Below are positions 50,172-59,205 of a DNA stretch of 64,000 nucleotides, piece after piece. Position numbers and translations under genes: made by a program. The DNA comes from Parvibaculum sp. (GTDB lineage: Bacteria > Pseudomonadota > Alphaproteobacteria > Parvibaculales > Parvibaculaceae): the NCBI GenBank assembly GCA_030645235.1, contig JAUSMV010000012.1, positions 799,477 to 863,476 on the forward strand. Reading direction: 5' to 3'. The notes below the pieces were generated by a model, which had not been told where the DNA came from, did not search any database, and worked only from the letters and a program-made list of their open reading frames with translations. Within the stretch, counting starts at the first letter, position 1. The number at the start of each line of letters is the position of its first letter.

Positions 50172-52514
50172 ATGGTGAAATTCGGTGTGGGTCAGCCTAT
50201 GCGGCGCGTCGAAGATGAACGGCTCATCACGGGCAAGGGGCGCTATACCGACGATATCTCGCTCGATGGTCAGGCGCATGCCTATATGGTGCGCTCGCCC
50301 CACGCCAATGCGCGCATCGTCTCGATTGACACGGCTGATGCCAAAGCCAGTGCCGGTGTGCTGGCGGTCTTTACCGGTGAGGACGCCAAGCGCGAAGGCC
50401 TCGGCATTGTTGCGAGCCCTGCTGCTGACATGCTGAAAAACAGCGACGGCAGTTCGATCTTCAAAACGACACGTCATCTCATCGCGCAGGAATTTGTGCG
50501 CTATGCGGGCGACACAGTGGCGGTGATTGTGGCCGAGACGCTCAATCAGGCGCGTGATGCGGCTGACCTTCTTGTCATTGATTATGAGGCCTTGCCCGCC
50601 GTTGCCGATACGGCGGGTGCGCTCGCGCCTGACGCGCCGGTCGTGTGGCCGGAACTGGGGTCGAACCTCGCTTACGATTGGTCGCTGGGTGAAGCCCCGG
50701 CGGCAGCGGCGGCAATGAAGGCTGCGCATCACATCACGAAATTGAATCTCATCAATAACCGCATTGTCGTGGCGGCGATGGAGCCGCGCGCGGCGCTGGG
50801 GAATTACGATAAGGCGCGTGATCACTACACGCTTTACAGCCCGAGCCAGGGCGTGCACAGCCAGCGCAATTATATCGCGCAGTTCTCGCTCAACATTCCG
50901 GTCGAGAAGCTGCGCGTCGTCACCGAGGATGTCGGCGGCGGTTTCGGCATGAAGACCTTTGTGTATCCTGAATATCCGCTGGTGCTGTTTGCCTCGCGCA
51001 TGGTGGGTCGTCCGGTGAAATGGACGGGCGACCGCTCGGATGCGTTCCTCACCGACAGTCAGGGCCGCGATCATGTGACGGAAGCGGCGCTGGCGCTTGA
51101 CAAGGACGGCAAGATTCTCGCCGTTGAAGTTTCGACCATTGCCAATCTCGGCGGCTATCAGAGCCAGTTCGGGCCGTTCATTCCCTCGCTCGCGCCGCGC
51201 GGGATGCATGTGGGCGTTTACAAAGTGCCGGTGCTCTATAATCGTGTGCGGGCGGTCTATACCAATACGGTGCCGGTGGATGCTTATCGCGGGGCGGGGC
51301 GTCCGGAAGCGTCATATGTGATCGAGCGTCTGATGGACAAGGCAGCACGCGAGCTTGGCATCGGACAGGACGAGATCCGGATGCGCAATTTCATTGCCGC
51401 CTCCGAGATGCCTTATAAGGGCGGGGCGTCGCTGCCTTTCGATAGCGGCGATTTCGCGCGCAATCTCACCGACGCGTTTAAGCAATCAGACGTCGCAGGT
51501 TTTGAAGCGCGGCGTGCGGCGGCGGCGAGCAAGGGCAAGCTGATCGGGCAGGGCGTGAGCTATTACGTTGAGCGCACGGCGGCGGGCATGTCGGATTATG
51601 CGCGTATCGCGATTGATGCCGATAGCGGCATCGTGCATGTCTGGACGGGTCAGCAGACCAATGGTCAGGGCCATGAGACCGTGTGGACGCAGTTCCTGGC
51701 GACGCGGCTTGGCCTTGATGTTGAAAAGATCAAAGTGCATCTGGGGGACAGCGACATTCTTCCCGGCGGCGCGGGTACGGGCGGCTCGAAGGCGGTCTAT
51801 CTCGTTACGGGCGCGATCGGAGATGCATCGGACAAGCTGATCGACAAGGGCCGCGAGATTGCGGCGAATGAGCTGGAAGCGGCGAAAGCTGACATCGAAT
51901 ATCGCGGCGGCGACGGCGAGGCTGTGTTTGCGGTTGTCGGCACGGATAAGAAGATTGATCTGTTCCAGGTCGCACGTCTCGCTGAAGCGCAGCCCGATCT
52001 TGGCGAGCTGGCGGGTGACGGCGAATATAGTCAGAAGGGCAATACGTTCCCCAATGGCGCGCATATTTGCGATGTGGAGATTGATCCTGAAACCGGCACC
52101 TTCAAGATCACGCGCTTTGTGGCCGTTGACGATTTCGGTCACATCCTCAATCCGCTGATCGTGGCGGGGCAGGTGCATGGCGGTATCGTGCAGGGTCTCG
52201 GGCAGGCGATGGGCGAGCATGCGGTGTTTGACAATGAGACCGGTCAGCTCGTGACGGGTTCGTTCATGGATTACTGGATGCCGCGCGCCGACGACATGCC
52301 GTCGTTTGAGACTTCGTATAATGAGATCCCCTCGACCTCCAATGCGCTGGGCGTCAAAGGTGCGGGCGAAGCGGGCACGGTGGGGGCACCGGCTGCTTTT
52401 ATCAATGCGATTATTGATGCGCTGAAGCCTTACGGCGTTGACACCGTTGATATGCCGGTGACGCCGATGAAGCTCTGGAACATCATCCAGAAAGGCCGTA
52501 AGGCGGCTGAATAA
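50172..52514 (+). CDS. Form II CoxL-like molybdopterin-binding large subunit
   Basis: This 780-residue protein is the large, molybdenum-cofactor-binding subunit of a xanthine dehydrogenase family enzyme (opening RRVEDERLITGKGRYTDDI; VGGGFGMKTFVYPEYPLVLF; NGQGHETVWTQ; and near the end LGVKGAGEAGTVGAP with the base Glu). The active-site loop reads AYRGAGRPEASY, the form II signature; the true CO dehydrogenase loop (AYxCSFR) is absent. The expected FAD (CoxM) and [2Fe-2S] (CoxS) subunit genes are not adjacent, so the partners must lie outside the window. Confidence 0.92.
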   Translation: MVKFGVGQPMRRVEDERLITGKGRYTDDISLDGQAHAYMVRSPHANARIVSIDTADAKASAGVLAVFTGEDAKREGLGIVASPAADMLKNSDGSSIFKTTRHLIAQEFVRYAGDTVAVIVAETLNQARDAADLLVIDYEALPAVADTAGALAPDAPVVWPELGSNLAYDWSLGEAPAAAAAMKAAHHITKLNLINNRIVVAAMEPRAALGNYDKARDHYTLYSPSQGVHSQRNYIAQFSLNIPVEKLRVVTEDVGGGFGMKTFVYPEYPLVLFASRMVGRPVKWTGDRSDAFLTDSQGRDHVTEAALALDKDGKILAVEVSTIANLGGYQSQFGPFIPSLAPRGMHVGVYKVPVLYNRVRAVYTNTVPVDAYRGAGRPEASYVIERLMDKAARELGIGQDEIRMRNFIAASEMPYKGGASLPFDSGDFARNLTDAFKQSDVAGFEARRAAAASKGKLIGQGVSYYVERTAAGMSDYARIAIDADSGIVHVWTGQQTNGQGHETVWTQFLATRLGLDVEKIKVHLGDSDILPGGAGTGGSKAVYLVTGAIGDASDKLIDKGREIAANELEAAKADIEYRGGDGEAVFAVVGTDKKIDLFQVARLAEAQPDLGELAGDGEYSQKGNTFPNGAHICDVEIDPETGTFKITRFVAVDDFGHILNPLIVAGQVHGGIVQGLGQAMGEHAVFDNETGQLVTGSFMDYWMPRADDMPSFETSYNEIPSTSNALGVKGAGEAGTVGAPAAFINAIIDALKPYGVDTVDMPVTPMKLWNIIQKGRKAAE

Positions 52515-52522
52515 GAAACGGG

Positions 52523-53230
52523 ATGGGGGGCGGCAAGGTGATAAGCAGATTTGCTCTGGCGCAGATTCTCGGCGTGGTCGTTTTTGCGATCACGCTCTGG
52601 CTTGGTGTTCTCAGTCCGAAGACAATTGCCCATCCCGTTGCGGGCGATGCGCGCGATCCGATTATTGCGTTTGAGATGGTATCGACGCCGGACGAGTTGG
52701 TCGCGGCTATCGGCGAGAGCCGCGCGGGCTTTGCGACATTGCGCGAGGCCATCGACAAAGTGAACCGCATCGACTTTCTCTATATGACGGTCTATGGCGC
52801 GTTCATTGCTGTGTTTTTCATGGGCGTCGCGCAGCAGCGCAATGACCGGCGTTGGCTCATCGTGTCGGTTCTCGGCATTCTCGCGATGCTTGCCGATGTG
52901 CGCGAGAATATGGTGCTGCTTGCACTGACGCAGGACGGCGCTGATGTTCTGCCGCTCATCACTGCGCTGGTGAATGCGACATGGATCAAGTGGTTCTCGC
53001 TTGGCATTGCGGCGCTGGCGGCGGGCTATGCGATCTATGAAGATACGTCGATGCCGACCATGCGCCTTATCGCGCTGATTGTCGGCGTGAGTGCGGCAGG
53101 CGCGACTGTTGCGTCGTGGTATGACCCTGTGAAGTTTCCGCAATACATGGCGCTGGCGATTTTTGTGACCTGGATCATGCAAGTGATCTATGCTTATCGC
53201 GTCGGGAAAGCGCCGAACGTCGCCGCCTGA
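52523..53230 (+). CDS. Unknown multi-pass membrane protein
   Basis: This 235-residue protein begins 9 bases after the CoxL-like gene. It has hydrophobic stretches at about residues 9-29 and 86-105, then three close together in the C-terminal third, and a soluble, charged segment between residues 30 and 80. Start choice is uncertain: ATG 52523 or GTG 52538 (with AAGG before it). Its place behind the large-subunit gene suggests a link to that enzyme (membrane anchoring or maturation), but I know no family for it. Confidence 0.6.
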   Translation: MGGGKVISRFALAQILGVVVFAITLWLGVLSPKTIAHPVAGDARDPIIAFEMVSTPDELVAAIGESRAGFATLREAIDKVNRIDFLYMTVYGAFIAVFFMGVAQQRNDRRWLIVSVLGILAMLADVRENMVLLALTQDGADVLPLITALVNATWIKWFSLGIAALAAGYAIYEDTSMPTMRLIALIVGVSAAGATVASWYDPVKFPQYMALAIFVTWIMQVIYAYRVGKAPNVAA

Positions 53231-53274
53231 CGACATTCCCATCCGATTTATGTGATTTAGCGATTTAGGATTAT

Positions 53275-53287
53275 TGACAAATTGTCA
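53275..53287. promoter_or_regulatory. Probable TetR operator
   Basis: TGACAA-A-TTGTCA is a perfect 13-bp palindrome 22 bases upstream of the TetR start codon at 53310. This is a typical autoregulatory position for the repressor and for the operon that follows it. Confidence 0.6.
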
Positions 53288-53309
53288 TTATGGGCGGAGC
53301 ATCCATGCC

Positions 53310-54023
53310 ATGATGACGGAGGACAGTGACTCCGGGACTGAAACTGCCGCTCAGACGGCCGTCCTGGATTCCACGGAAGGATCGGCAACCGACGCTGGCG
53401 CTCGCGGCGAAGGTGGCGATGTTTCCGAGGGCGCGGCGCGGGGCGTATCCCGGCGCAAGCAGGAAAGCCGGCGCAAGCTGATGGCGGCGGCGCGTAAGCT
53501 GTTTGTCGAGCGCGGCTATCACGACACGCGACCGCAGGATATTTCACGCGAAGCAGGCGTCGGCCACGGCACGTTCTATCTGCATTTTGAAGACAAGCTT
53601 GATTGCTTCATCGCCTTTGCCGACGAAGCGGCCAAGGAGCTTGACGAAGTGCTGCAATCGCATTTGCAGGGCAAGGGCACGCTGGAAGAGGTCGTGCGCG
53701 AGGTCATGCTGGCGACGGTTGAATATTCTGCCGTCAATCCCGGCGTGCTGGCTTCGGCGCTCACAGATGTCAGCGTCTTGTGGAAGGGCGATGTGGGCCG
53801 CAAGGCACCGGCGACACGCTGGGCCGAAGGCTGGACGCTCATTCTTGATCAATTGAAAGATGTGGGGCAGGTATCCCCCGATATTGATACGCGCCTTGCA
53901 GGCTATCTGATTGTGGGCGCGATCAAGCAGGGCGGCGCTTATGCGCAGCGCGATCATCTCGATCTTCATGTTTATATCGACAGCGTCACTCAACTTTTTG
54001 TTCGTGCACTGAAAATTCAATAA
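53310..54023 (+). CDS. TetR/AcrR family regulator
   Basis: This 237-residue regulator has an unusual 40-residue N-terminal extension rich in Ala, Gly, Glu and Thr before the HTH (RRKQESRRKLMAAARKLFV then GYHDTRPQDISREAGVGHGT with FYLHFEDK). ATG 53310 and 53313 are both possible. The ligand-binding half has EVVREVMLATVEYSAVNPG. It is the first gene of an operon with the 346-residue unknown gene (35-base gap) and the SDR gene (one-base overlap). Confidence 0.88.
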   Translation: MMTEDSDSGTETAAQTAVLDSTEGSATDAGARGEGGDVSEGAARGVSRRKQESRRKLMAAARKLFVERGYHDTRPQDISREAGVGHGTFYLHFEDKLDCFIAFADEAAKELDEVLQSHLQGKGTLEEVVREVMLATVEYSAVNPGVLASALTDVSVLWKGDVGRKAPATRWAEGWTLILDQLKDVGQVSPDIDTRLAGYLIVGAIKQGGAYAQRDHLDLHVYIDSVTQLFVRALKIQ

Positions 54024-54058
54024 GGCCCCATAAGAGGCCAAAGCGGAGGAACAAGACT

Positions 54059-55099
54059 ATGGCGAAGCTCCAATACTCGCGTGACGAGCTGATGGCAGAT
54101 CATGCCTATGCAAGTCCGCATGAAGAAGTCGGCTATAAGCTGCATGGCGGCTTTGATGCGAAGGGAGAGTATATTTCGCCGCGCACGCTCAACCGCTGGC
54201 CTGCGGTGAGCGCATGGCAAAAACAACTGACCGGTCGCGGCTGGCCGCTGATCGATGCCACAACGCAGCTTTTGAAGCGCGGGCATTATCCCAATATCGA
54301 GCAGCAGAAAGTGTTGCTGGGTCAGGGTCTCGGCGAGACATTCTGGAACTCGCTCACCATCACCGGCATCATCGAAGCGCGCGGCCAGGCGCTTTGCATG
54401 TTTGAAGCGCCGGATTTCCAGCAGATCATTGTTGATGATATTTCCAACACCTGCACGGGTCATCTGCACAAAGGTCTTCTCTATGCGCATGGCATTGACG
54501 AAGGCGGCGACCCGAAAGTGCCGAACGGTCCGGGTGCCCATGATCAGATGTGGTTCGCCGCGCGTGATCTGGTGTTTGGCAAGGGTCGCTATCCGATTCC
54601 GGAAGTGCCCGACAGCATCAGCCGTCCGGATTCCGGCACGCGTCTGATGCCGCAAATTCCGGCGGGCTTTGAACAGCTCATCGTTCTTCTGATGAACGTG
54701 TTGATGATCGAAGTGCGGGCCGAAGCGGGCTTCAGCTTCAACTGTGCGTTGCTGCGCGACAAGGCAACCTTCACCGATAAGCGCGACGCGGCTGAACTTG
54801 CCGCGACGATGATTGAGCGCATCCGCACGGATGAAGCGATCCATGTCGCTTATTTGCAGACAATGGTTTCTGAAATGCGCAGCTTCACCTTCAAGACGGT
54901 GGATGGCGGCACGATTGCAGGCAAAGACCTGATCGATCCCGTCTGGGATGGTATGGTCAAATGGCATGGCGTGACGCAGGCAGATCTTTCGCGTGAGCAA
55001 TCACAGAAAGAGATTCATGCGCGGATCGCTAAACTCGACAATGGCGCGCAAGTGCTCAAGGCGTATGAAAACGCAGACGATCTCGTAAAGGCAGCATAA
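54059..55099 (+). CDS. Unknown 346-residue protein, possible ferritin-like diiron protein
   Basis: I do not recognise this protein. The N-terminal half is irregular (DHAYASPHEEVGYKLHGGFD), with a glycine- and proline-rich middle. The C-terminal half is helical, with EQLIVLLMNVLMIEVRAEAG followed about 60 residues later by RIRTDEAIHVAYLQTMVSE, i.e. a Glu-rich helix and an ExxH pattern, as found in ferritin-like diiron proteins. That is weak evidence, and only one ExxH is clear. It is produced with an SDR under a TetR regulator. Earlier in the chain NTCTGHLHKGLLYAHG adds further His residues. Confidence 0.55.
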   Translation: MAKLQYSRDELMADHAYASPHEEVGYKLHGGFDAKGEYISPRTLNRWPAVSAWQKQLTGRGWPLIDATTQLLKRGHYPNIEQQKVLLGQGLGETFWNSLTITGIIEARGQALCMFEAPDFQQIIVDDISNTCTGHLHKGLLYAHGIDEGGDPKVPNGPGAHDQMWFAARDLVFGKGRYPIPEVPDSISRPDSGTRLMPQIPAGFEQLIVLLMNVLMIEVRAEAGFSFNCALLRDKATFTDKRDAAELAATMIERIRTDEAIHVAYLQTMVSEMRSFTFKTVDGGTIAGKDLIDPVWDGMVKWHGVTQADLSREQSQKEIHARIAKLDNGAQVLKAYENADDLVKAA

Positions 55100-55983
55100 T
55101 GGACGACTTCAAGGGAAAAACCGCCTTCATCACAGGCGGCGCGAGCGGTATTGGTTTTGCGATGGCGAAAGCCTTTGGCGCGGCAGGCATGAATGTGATG
55201 CTGGCTGACATTGAGCGCGAACCGCTGGAAAAAGCGGTTGAGGATTTGCGCCAGCGTCAGATCAAAGTCGAAGGCGTGCATTGCGACGTGTCGGAGCGCA
55301 AGTCGGTGGAAGACGCTGCTGCGGAATGCGTGGCGAAATTCGGCAAGGTCCATATCGTCTGCAACAATGCAGGTGTCGGCGGCGGCGGTGTTCTCGGTCA
55401 GATGAAGCCCGGTGACTGGGACTGGACCATCGGCGTCAATCTGATGGGCGTGGTCTATGGCATGGAGGCTTTTCTGCCGCATATTCTCGCGCATGGTGAG
55501 GGCGGGCATTTCGTCAATACGGCGTCGATGGCGGGTATGATTTCGCCGCCCGGCATGGAGCCCTATTGCGCGACGAAATTCGCCGTTGTGGCGATGTCGG
55601 AAGGCTGGGCCGGTCAACTCGCGCCGCAGAATATCGGTGTGTCCGTTTTGTGCCCCGGTTTTGTCAGCACGCGTATTCACGAAAGCTCACGCACACGGCA
55701 GGAGCGCTTCGGTGAGCAGACGCCGCCCGCCGATAGTGAGTTGCTGACGATCAGCGCGCAGCTGGTGCAATCGGGCATCCCTGCTGATGTCGTCGGCAAT
55801 TGCGTGTTTGAAGCCGTGCGCGATAATGATTTTTACATTTTCACGCATCCCGATATGCGCCCCGCTGTCGAGCAGCGTTTTGCGCGGATCATGGAAGGCT
55901 TCGACAAAGCGGCGACCCGTCCGGCGCTCAAGGGCGTCGTGGCAAACTCGCCGCAGGTTATTTCGATGCTCAACAAGAACTGA
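55099..55983 (+). CDS. Short-chain dehydrogenase/reductase
   Basis: This 294-residue SDR has the cofactor motif TGGASGIGFAMAKAFG, NNAGVGGGG, and the active-site pair in PYCATKFAVVAMSEG (Tyr-x3-Lys). It acts on an NAD(P)-linked alcohol or ketone; the substrate is unknown. The start ATG overlaps the stop of the previous gene by one base (TAATG, 55097-55101), so translation is coupled to the 346-residue protein. Confidence 0.92.
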   Translation: MDDFKGKTAFITGGASGIGFAMAKAFGAAGMNVMLADIEREPLEKAVEDLRQRQIKVEGVHCDVSERKSVEDAAAECVAKFGKVHIVCNNAGVGGGGVLGQMKPGDWDWTIGVNLMGVVYGMEAFLPHILAHGEGGHFVNTASMAGMISPPGMEPYCATKFAVVAMSEGWAGQLAPQNIGVSVLCPGFVSTRIHESSRTRQERFGEQTPPADSELLTISAQLVQSGIPADVVGNCVFEAVRDNDFYIFTHPDMRPAVEQRFARIMEGFDKAATRPALKGVVANSPQVISMLNKN

Positions 55984-56019
55984 GCTTCATAAGTCTCTAT
56001 GTTTCGGTTTCGCGGGCCT

Positions 56020-56400
56020 CTATTGCAAGGCTTTGCGGAACAGCTCAATCGCGTGGTCGAAGAAATCTTCGAGCCTGCGCTTGAGCTCGGGGGATAGCGC
56101 GATCAATTTGGCGCGTCCGTCGCTGGGGTCGGCGAGTTCGACGAGGAGTCCCTTGGCAATGGCGTTGTCGAGGTACTTCTTGGCCGTCTGAAGGCTGAGA
56201 TGACGCATGAGCAGGAGAGCCTCCTGTTTGCGCAACGGCTCTCCGGCTGACCAGAGGCCGGTATAGAGATCTGAATAATTGATATCCAGAATGTCCTTGT
56301 CCTGAAGGAAGCGCACCCATGCGCCATCCATGCTGTTCAATGCCTGGACAAATTGTTGGCGGTTGCGATGGCGTTCGGTTGATTTCACAGTCTTCTTCAT
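56020..56400 (-). CDS. MarR-type winged-helix regulator
   Basis: From ATG 56400 this is a 126-residue protein with a winged-helix pattern: EALLLMRHLSLQTAKKYLDN as the HTH, GLLVELADPSDGRAKLIALSP as the wing, and a final dimer helix. The frame is open further upstream to 56457, but this ATG is in better context. It is divergent from the desaturase operon, and the palindrome at 56459-56478 between them is its probable site. Confidence 0.75.
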   Translation of the reverse strand: MKKTVKSTERHRNRQQFVQALNSMDGAWVRFLQDKDILDINYSDLYTGLWSAGEPLRKQEALLLMRHLSLQTAKKYLDNAIAKGLLVELADPSDGRAKLIALSPELKRRLEDFFDHAIELFRKALQ

Positions 56401-56458
56401 ATTTTCCCTGCCGCGATTCTGTTCTATATGCACATAAAAGCGGCAATAAATAAACATA

Positions 56459-56478
56459 TAAAATTAGTTGTAATTTTA
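56459..56478. promoter_or_regulatory. Probable MarR-type operator
   Basis: TAAAATTA-GTTG-TAATTTTA is a perfect 8-bp inverted repeat in the A/T-rich region between the MarR-like gene and the desaturase gene (start 56538). Size and symmetry suit a MarR family dimer. Confidence 0.6.
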
Positions 56479-56537
56479 GAGATAAAATTGCTATCGTCCG
56501 GTTCGTCACTCATTCTCAGCGTGAGGAGCTTCCGGCA

Positions 56538-57557
56538 ATGGCTTCGTATTCCTCTTTCTGGCGTCACAGCGATGGCGCGATCCCCAATCTGCTGGCCTTG
56601 TCCTATATCGGTGTGGGGCAGGTGCTGGGCATCACTCTTCTGGCGGCGCATCATCCGCTGGCCTGGGCGGTGGGCGTTTTGCTGGTGGCGCATTCGCTGG
56701 TGATTTCCGCCTATATGATTCACGATGTTGCCCATATGGCGATTTTTCGCAGTCGCCGGATCACGGCGATTGCAGGCGAGGTGCTCTCCTGGATCTGCGG
56801 GTCTGCCTATGCCCCGATCGGTCGCATTGTTCGCATTCATATGCGCCATCATGTCGATCGCGCCGATCTGGCGCTGTTCGATCCGCGTGTGTTTTTGAAG
56901 TCTGCGCCGGGCTGGTTCCGCCGCGCGGTCTATGCGGCGGAGTGGTGCTACATTCCGGCGGTCGAACTCATCATGCATTACCGGATTGTTGTCCGGCCCT
57001 TTCTGGACAAGGCATTTGCCGGAGATCGTTTCCGCGTCATCGTGATGGGTGTGAGCCGGATCGCTTTCTTTGCTTTTATTTTCATGCTCAGTCCCTGGGC
57101 GCTTATCGGCTATGCGGTCGCCTATATGATTTTTCTGACGGCGCTGTTTGTGGCTGACGCCTATGCGCATACTTACGAGTTCTTTCTGGTTGCCGATGTG
57201 AATGAGAAAGTGTCACGCGAGGGACGCGGGGCGGACGACTATGACAAGCATCACACTTATTCGAACCTGATTTCGGAACGCTGGCCCTGGCTCAACCTGC
57301 TCAATCTGAATTTCGGCTATCATTCGGTGCATCACGATTCACCGACGGTGCCGTGGTATCAGTTGCCGAAGGTCCATCGGGAGACCTATGCGTCGGACGC
57401 ACCGCAGGTCTTGCCTTACAGGGCATTGTGGCGGTCATTCCGCATCAATCGTCTCAAGCGCATTGAGGCGCCGGATGCGGGAGATGTGGGCTCAGGTCCT
57501 CATCGCGCCGATGATTTTCTCGGTGTCCACGGCGTCTCATTCCTGACGGTCGTGTGA
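56538..57557 (+). CDS. Membrane fatty acid desaturase
   Basis: This 339-residue polytopic protein has the histidine boxes of the desaturase/hydroxylase diiron family: MIHDVAHMAIF (near residue 60), VRIHMRHHVDRADL and, near the C-terminus, YHSVHHDSPTVPW, plus YDKHHTYSNL. Several membrane helices lie between them. The enzyme inserts a double bond or hydroxyl group into an acyl or lipid substrate with O2. It begins an operon with an SDR (GTGA overlap) and a creatininase-like gene. Ribosome-binding site GAGGAG precedes the start. Confidence 0.88.
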   Translation: MASYSSFWRHSDGAIPNLLALSYIGVGQVLGITLLAAHHPLAWAVGVLLVAHSLVISAYMIHDVAHMAIFRSRRITAIAGEVLSWICGSAYAPIGRIVRIHMRHHVDRADLALFDPRVFLKSAPGWFRRAVYAAEWCYIPAVELIMHYRIVVRPFLDKAFAGDRFRVIVMGVSRIAFFAFIFMLSPWALIGYAVAYMIFLTALFVADAYAHTYEFFLVADVNEKVSREGRGADDYDKHHTYSNLISERWPWLNLLNLNFGYHSVHHDSPTVPWYQLPKVHRETYASDAPQVLPYRALWRSFRINRLKRIEAPDAGDVGSGPHRADDFLGVHGVSFLTVV

Positions 57558-58321
57558 GCGTGATGGAATTTTCCGGCAAGACGGTTCTCATTACCGGCGC
57601 GACAAGCGGCATCGGCCGTGCAGCAGCGGAAGCCTTTCTGCGTGAAGGCGCGACGGTGGGCGTTAATCATCTGCACCAGCCGACGCAATTTGCCGAGATG
57701 GAAGCGGCATTGAAGGGTGGGCTGGGGCGCGACGGGCCGGGGCAGTTGATCGAGCTGGAGGCTGATGTCAGTGACGCGAGCGCCGTGCAGACCATGGTCG
57801 AGAGATTGGTTGAACGCAGCGGCCGAATTGATGTGCTGGTCAACAATGCCGGTATCTCGCAGATCAAACCTTTTCTCGAAACGAGCGAAGAGGACTGGGA
57901 CAGGATTATCGATACTGATCTCAAATCCGTCTTTCTGTGTTGCAGGGCGGCTATACCGTATTTGCTCGTGCAGGGCGGGGCGATCGTCAATATCGCGTCT
58001 GAACTGGCCCTGAGCGGGCGGGCGCAATTTGCTCCGTATACGGCAGCCAAGGGCGGCGTTATCAGCCTGACGCGCTCTCTGGCCCGCGAATTTGCACCAA
58101 GCATCCGCGTCAATGCTGTGGCCCCGGGGCCGACGCGCACGCCGATGCTTGAACGGGAGGCGCAAACGCCGGGGCACAAGGAAGATATCGGCGAGATTCC
58201 GCTGGGCCGGTATGCCGAGCCTGCGGAAGTTGCCGAGAGTATTCTTTTTCTGGCCTCGTCACGCGCGGGTTTTTTCTGCGGTGACGTTATCAGTCCCAAT
58301 GGCGGCGCGGTGATGCGCTGA
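57554..58321 (+). CDS. Short-chain dehydrogenase/reductase (FabG-like)
   Basis: This 255-residue SDR has TGATSGIGRAAAEAFLREG, NNAGISQIK and the active-site YTAAKGGVISLTRSLA, with a C-terminal NGGAVMR typical of this length class. The GTG start at 57554 overlaps the desaturase stop; ATG 57563 is an alternative. Its co-expression with the desaturase suggests a shared lipid or acyl substrate. Confidence 0.9.
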   Translation: MSVMEFSGKTVLITGATSGIGRAAAEAFLREGATVGVNHLHQPTQFAEMEAALKGGLGRDGPGQLIELEADVSDASAVQTMVERLVERSGRIDVLVNNAGISQIKPFLETSEEDWDRIIDTDLKSVFLCCRAAIPYLLVQGGAIVNIASELALSGRAQFAPYTAAKGGVISLTRSLAREFAPSIRVNAVAPGPTRTPMLEREAQTPGHKEDIGEIPLGRYAEPAEVAESILFLASSRAGFFCGDVISPNGGAVMR

Positions 58322-58343
58322 GCTATTTCTGTTGAGAGATGAA

Positions 58344-59126
58344 ATGAACGAAGCAGTCTATGCCAGCCGACGGATCGACCTGATGCCCTGGACAAAATAT
58401 CGGGAGCGGTTGGCGAAGGCGCCCGTTATTTTTCTGCCTGTCGGCGCACTCGAACAGCACGGGCCGCATCTGCCCATGGGCTGCGATGCGCTTCTTGCCG
58501 AAGCCATGGCGGCGCGTGTCGCCGAGGCGCTGGATGGTCTGCTGCTGCCGACCCTGAGATATGGTTATAAATCGCAAGCGCGCAGCGGCGGCGGGCAGAC
58601 CTTTCCGGGGACGACGAGTCTCGATGGCGGCACTCTGACTGCAATGGTCCGCGATATTCTGCGCGAAGTGGCGCGGCATGGGGCAAGCCGTATTGTGATT
58701 GTGAACGGTCATGTCGAGAACCAGTGGTTTCTGACGGAAGGCATTGATCTGGCGCTGCGCGAGCTGGCCTTGACGGGGCGGCATATGCAGGTGGTGCGCT
58801 GCGAATACTGGAACTTCACGCCCCAGACCGTGCTTGAAAGTCTGTTCGACGGCGGATTTCCCGGTGTGGATCTTGAACATGCCGCTCTGCTGGAAACCTC
58901 CATGATGCTGGCTCTGTATCCGCAGCTGATTGACATGGCGGCTATTCCTGAGGACGCGACGGGGGTGTTTCCCGGTTATGACAGCTATCCGCAGGATGGC
59001 CGCGGCGTGCCCGCGTCCGGTGTGCTTGCGCCCGCCCGCGCTGCGTCGCCCGTCAAGGGCAAGCTGCTGATCGACAGCACGGTGGCGGAGATGGTGAAGG
59101 CGCTGCGGCAGGAGTTCACGGTATAG
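58344..59126 (+). CDS. Creatininase family amidohydrolase
   Basis: This 260-residue protein starts at ATG 58344 and has the creatininase core VGALEQHGPHLPMGCDALLAEAM (metal Glu/His/Asp), a long stretch very like true creatininase (YGYKSQARSGGGQTFPGTTS, then LDGGTLTAMVRDILREVARHG), VNGHVENQWFLTEGIDLALRE and DLEHAALLETSMMLALYP. True creatininase opens the creatinine ring to creatine. No creatinase or sarcosine genes are in the window, so the real substrate could be another cyclic or linear amide. Confidence 0.88.
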   Translation: MNEAVYASRRIDLMPWTKYRERLAKAPVIFLPVGALEQHGPHLPMGCDALLAEAMAARVAEALDGLLLPTLRYGYKSQARSGGGQTFPGTTSLDGGTLTAMVRDILREVARHGASRIVIVNGHVENQWFLTEGIDLALRELALTGRHMQVVRCEYWNFTPQTVLESLFDGGFPGVDLEHAALLETSMMLALYPQLIDMAAIPEDATGVFPGYDSYPQDGRGVPASGVLAPARAASPVKGKLLIDSTVAEMVKALRQEFTV

Positions 59127-59205
59127 GCAGCCCGGTATGGAAATTTATCCATCGGGTTGTCTCTTTACAGGATGCGCCGGTTTTTTGGGCTGCTAGACTG
59201 ATGGC

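Noticed and set aside
56020..56457. Longer MarR-type protein from 56457
   Set aside because: The upstream part covers the A/T-rich promoter and has no similarity to regulators; ATG 56400 is in better context.
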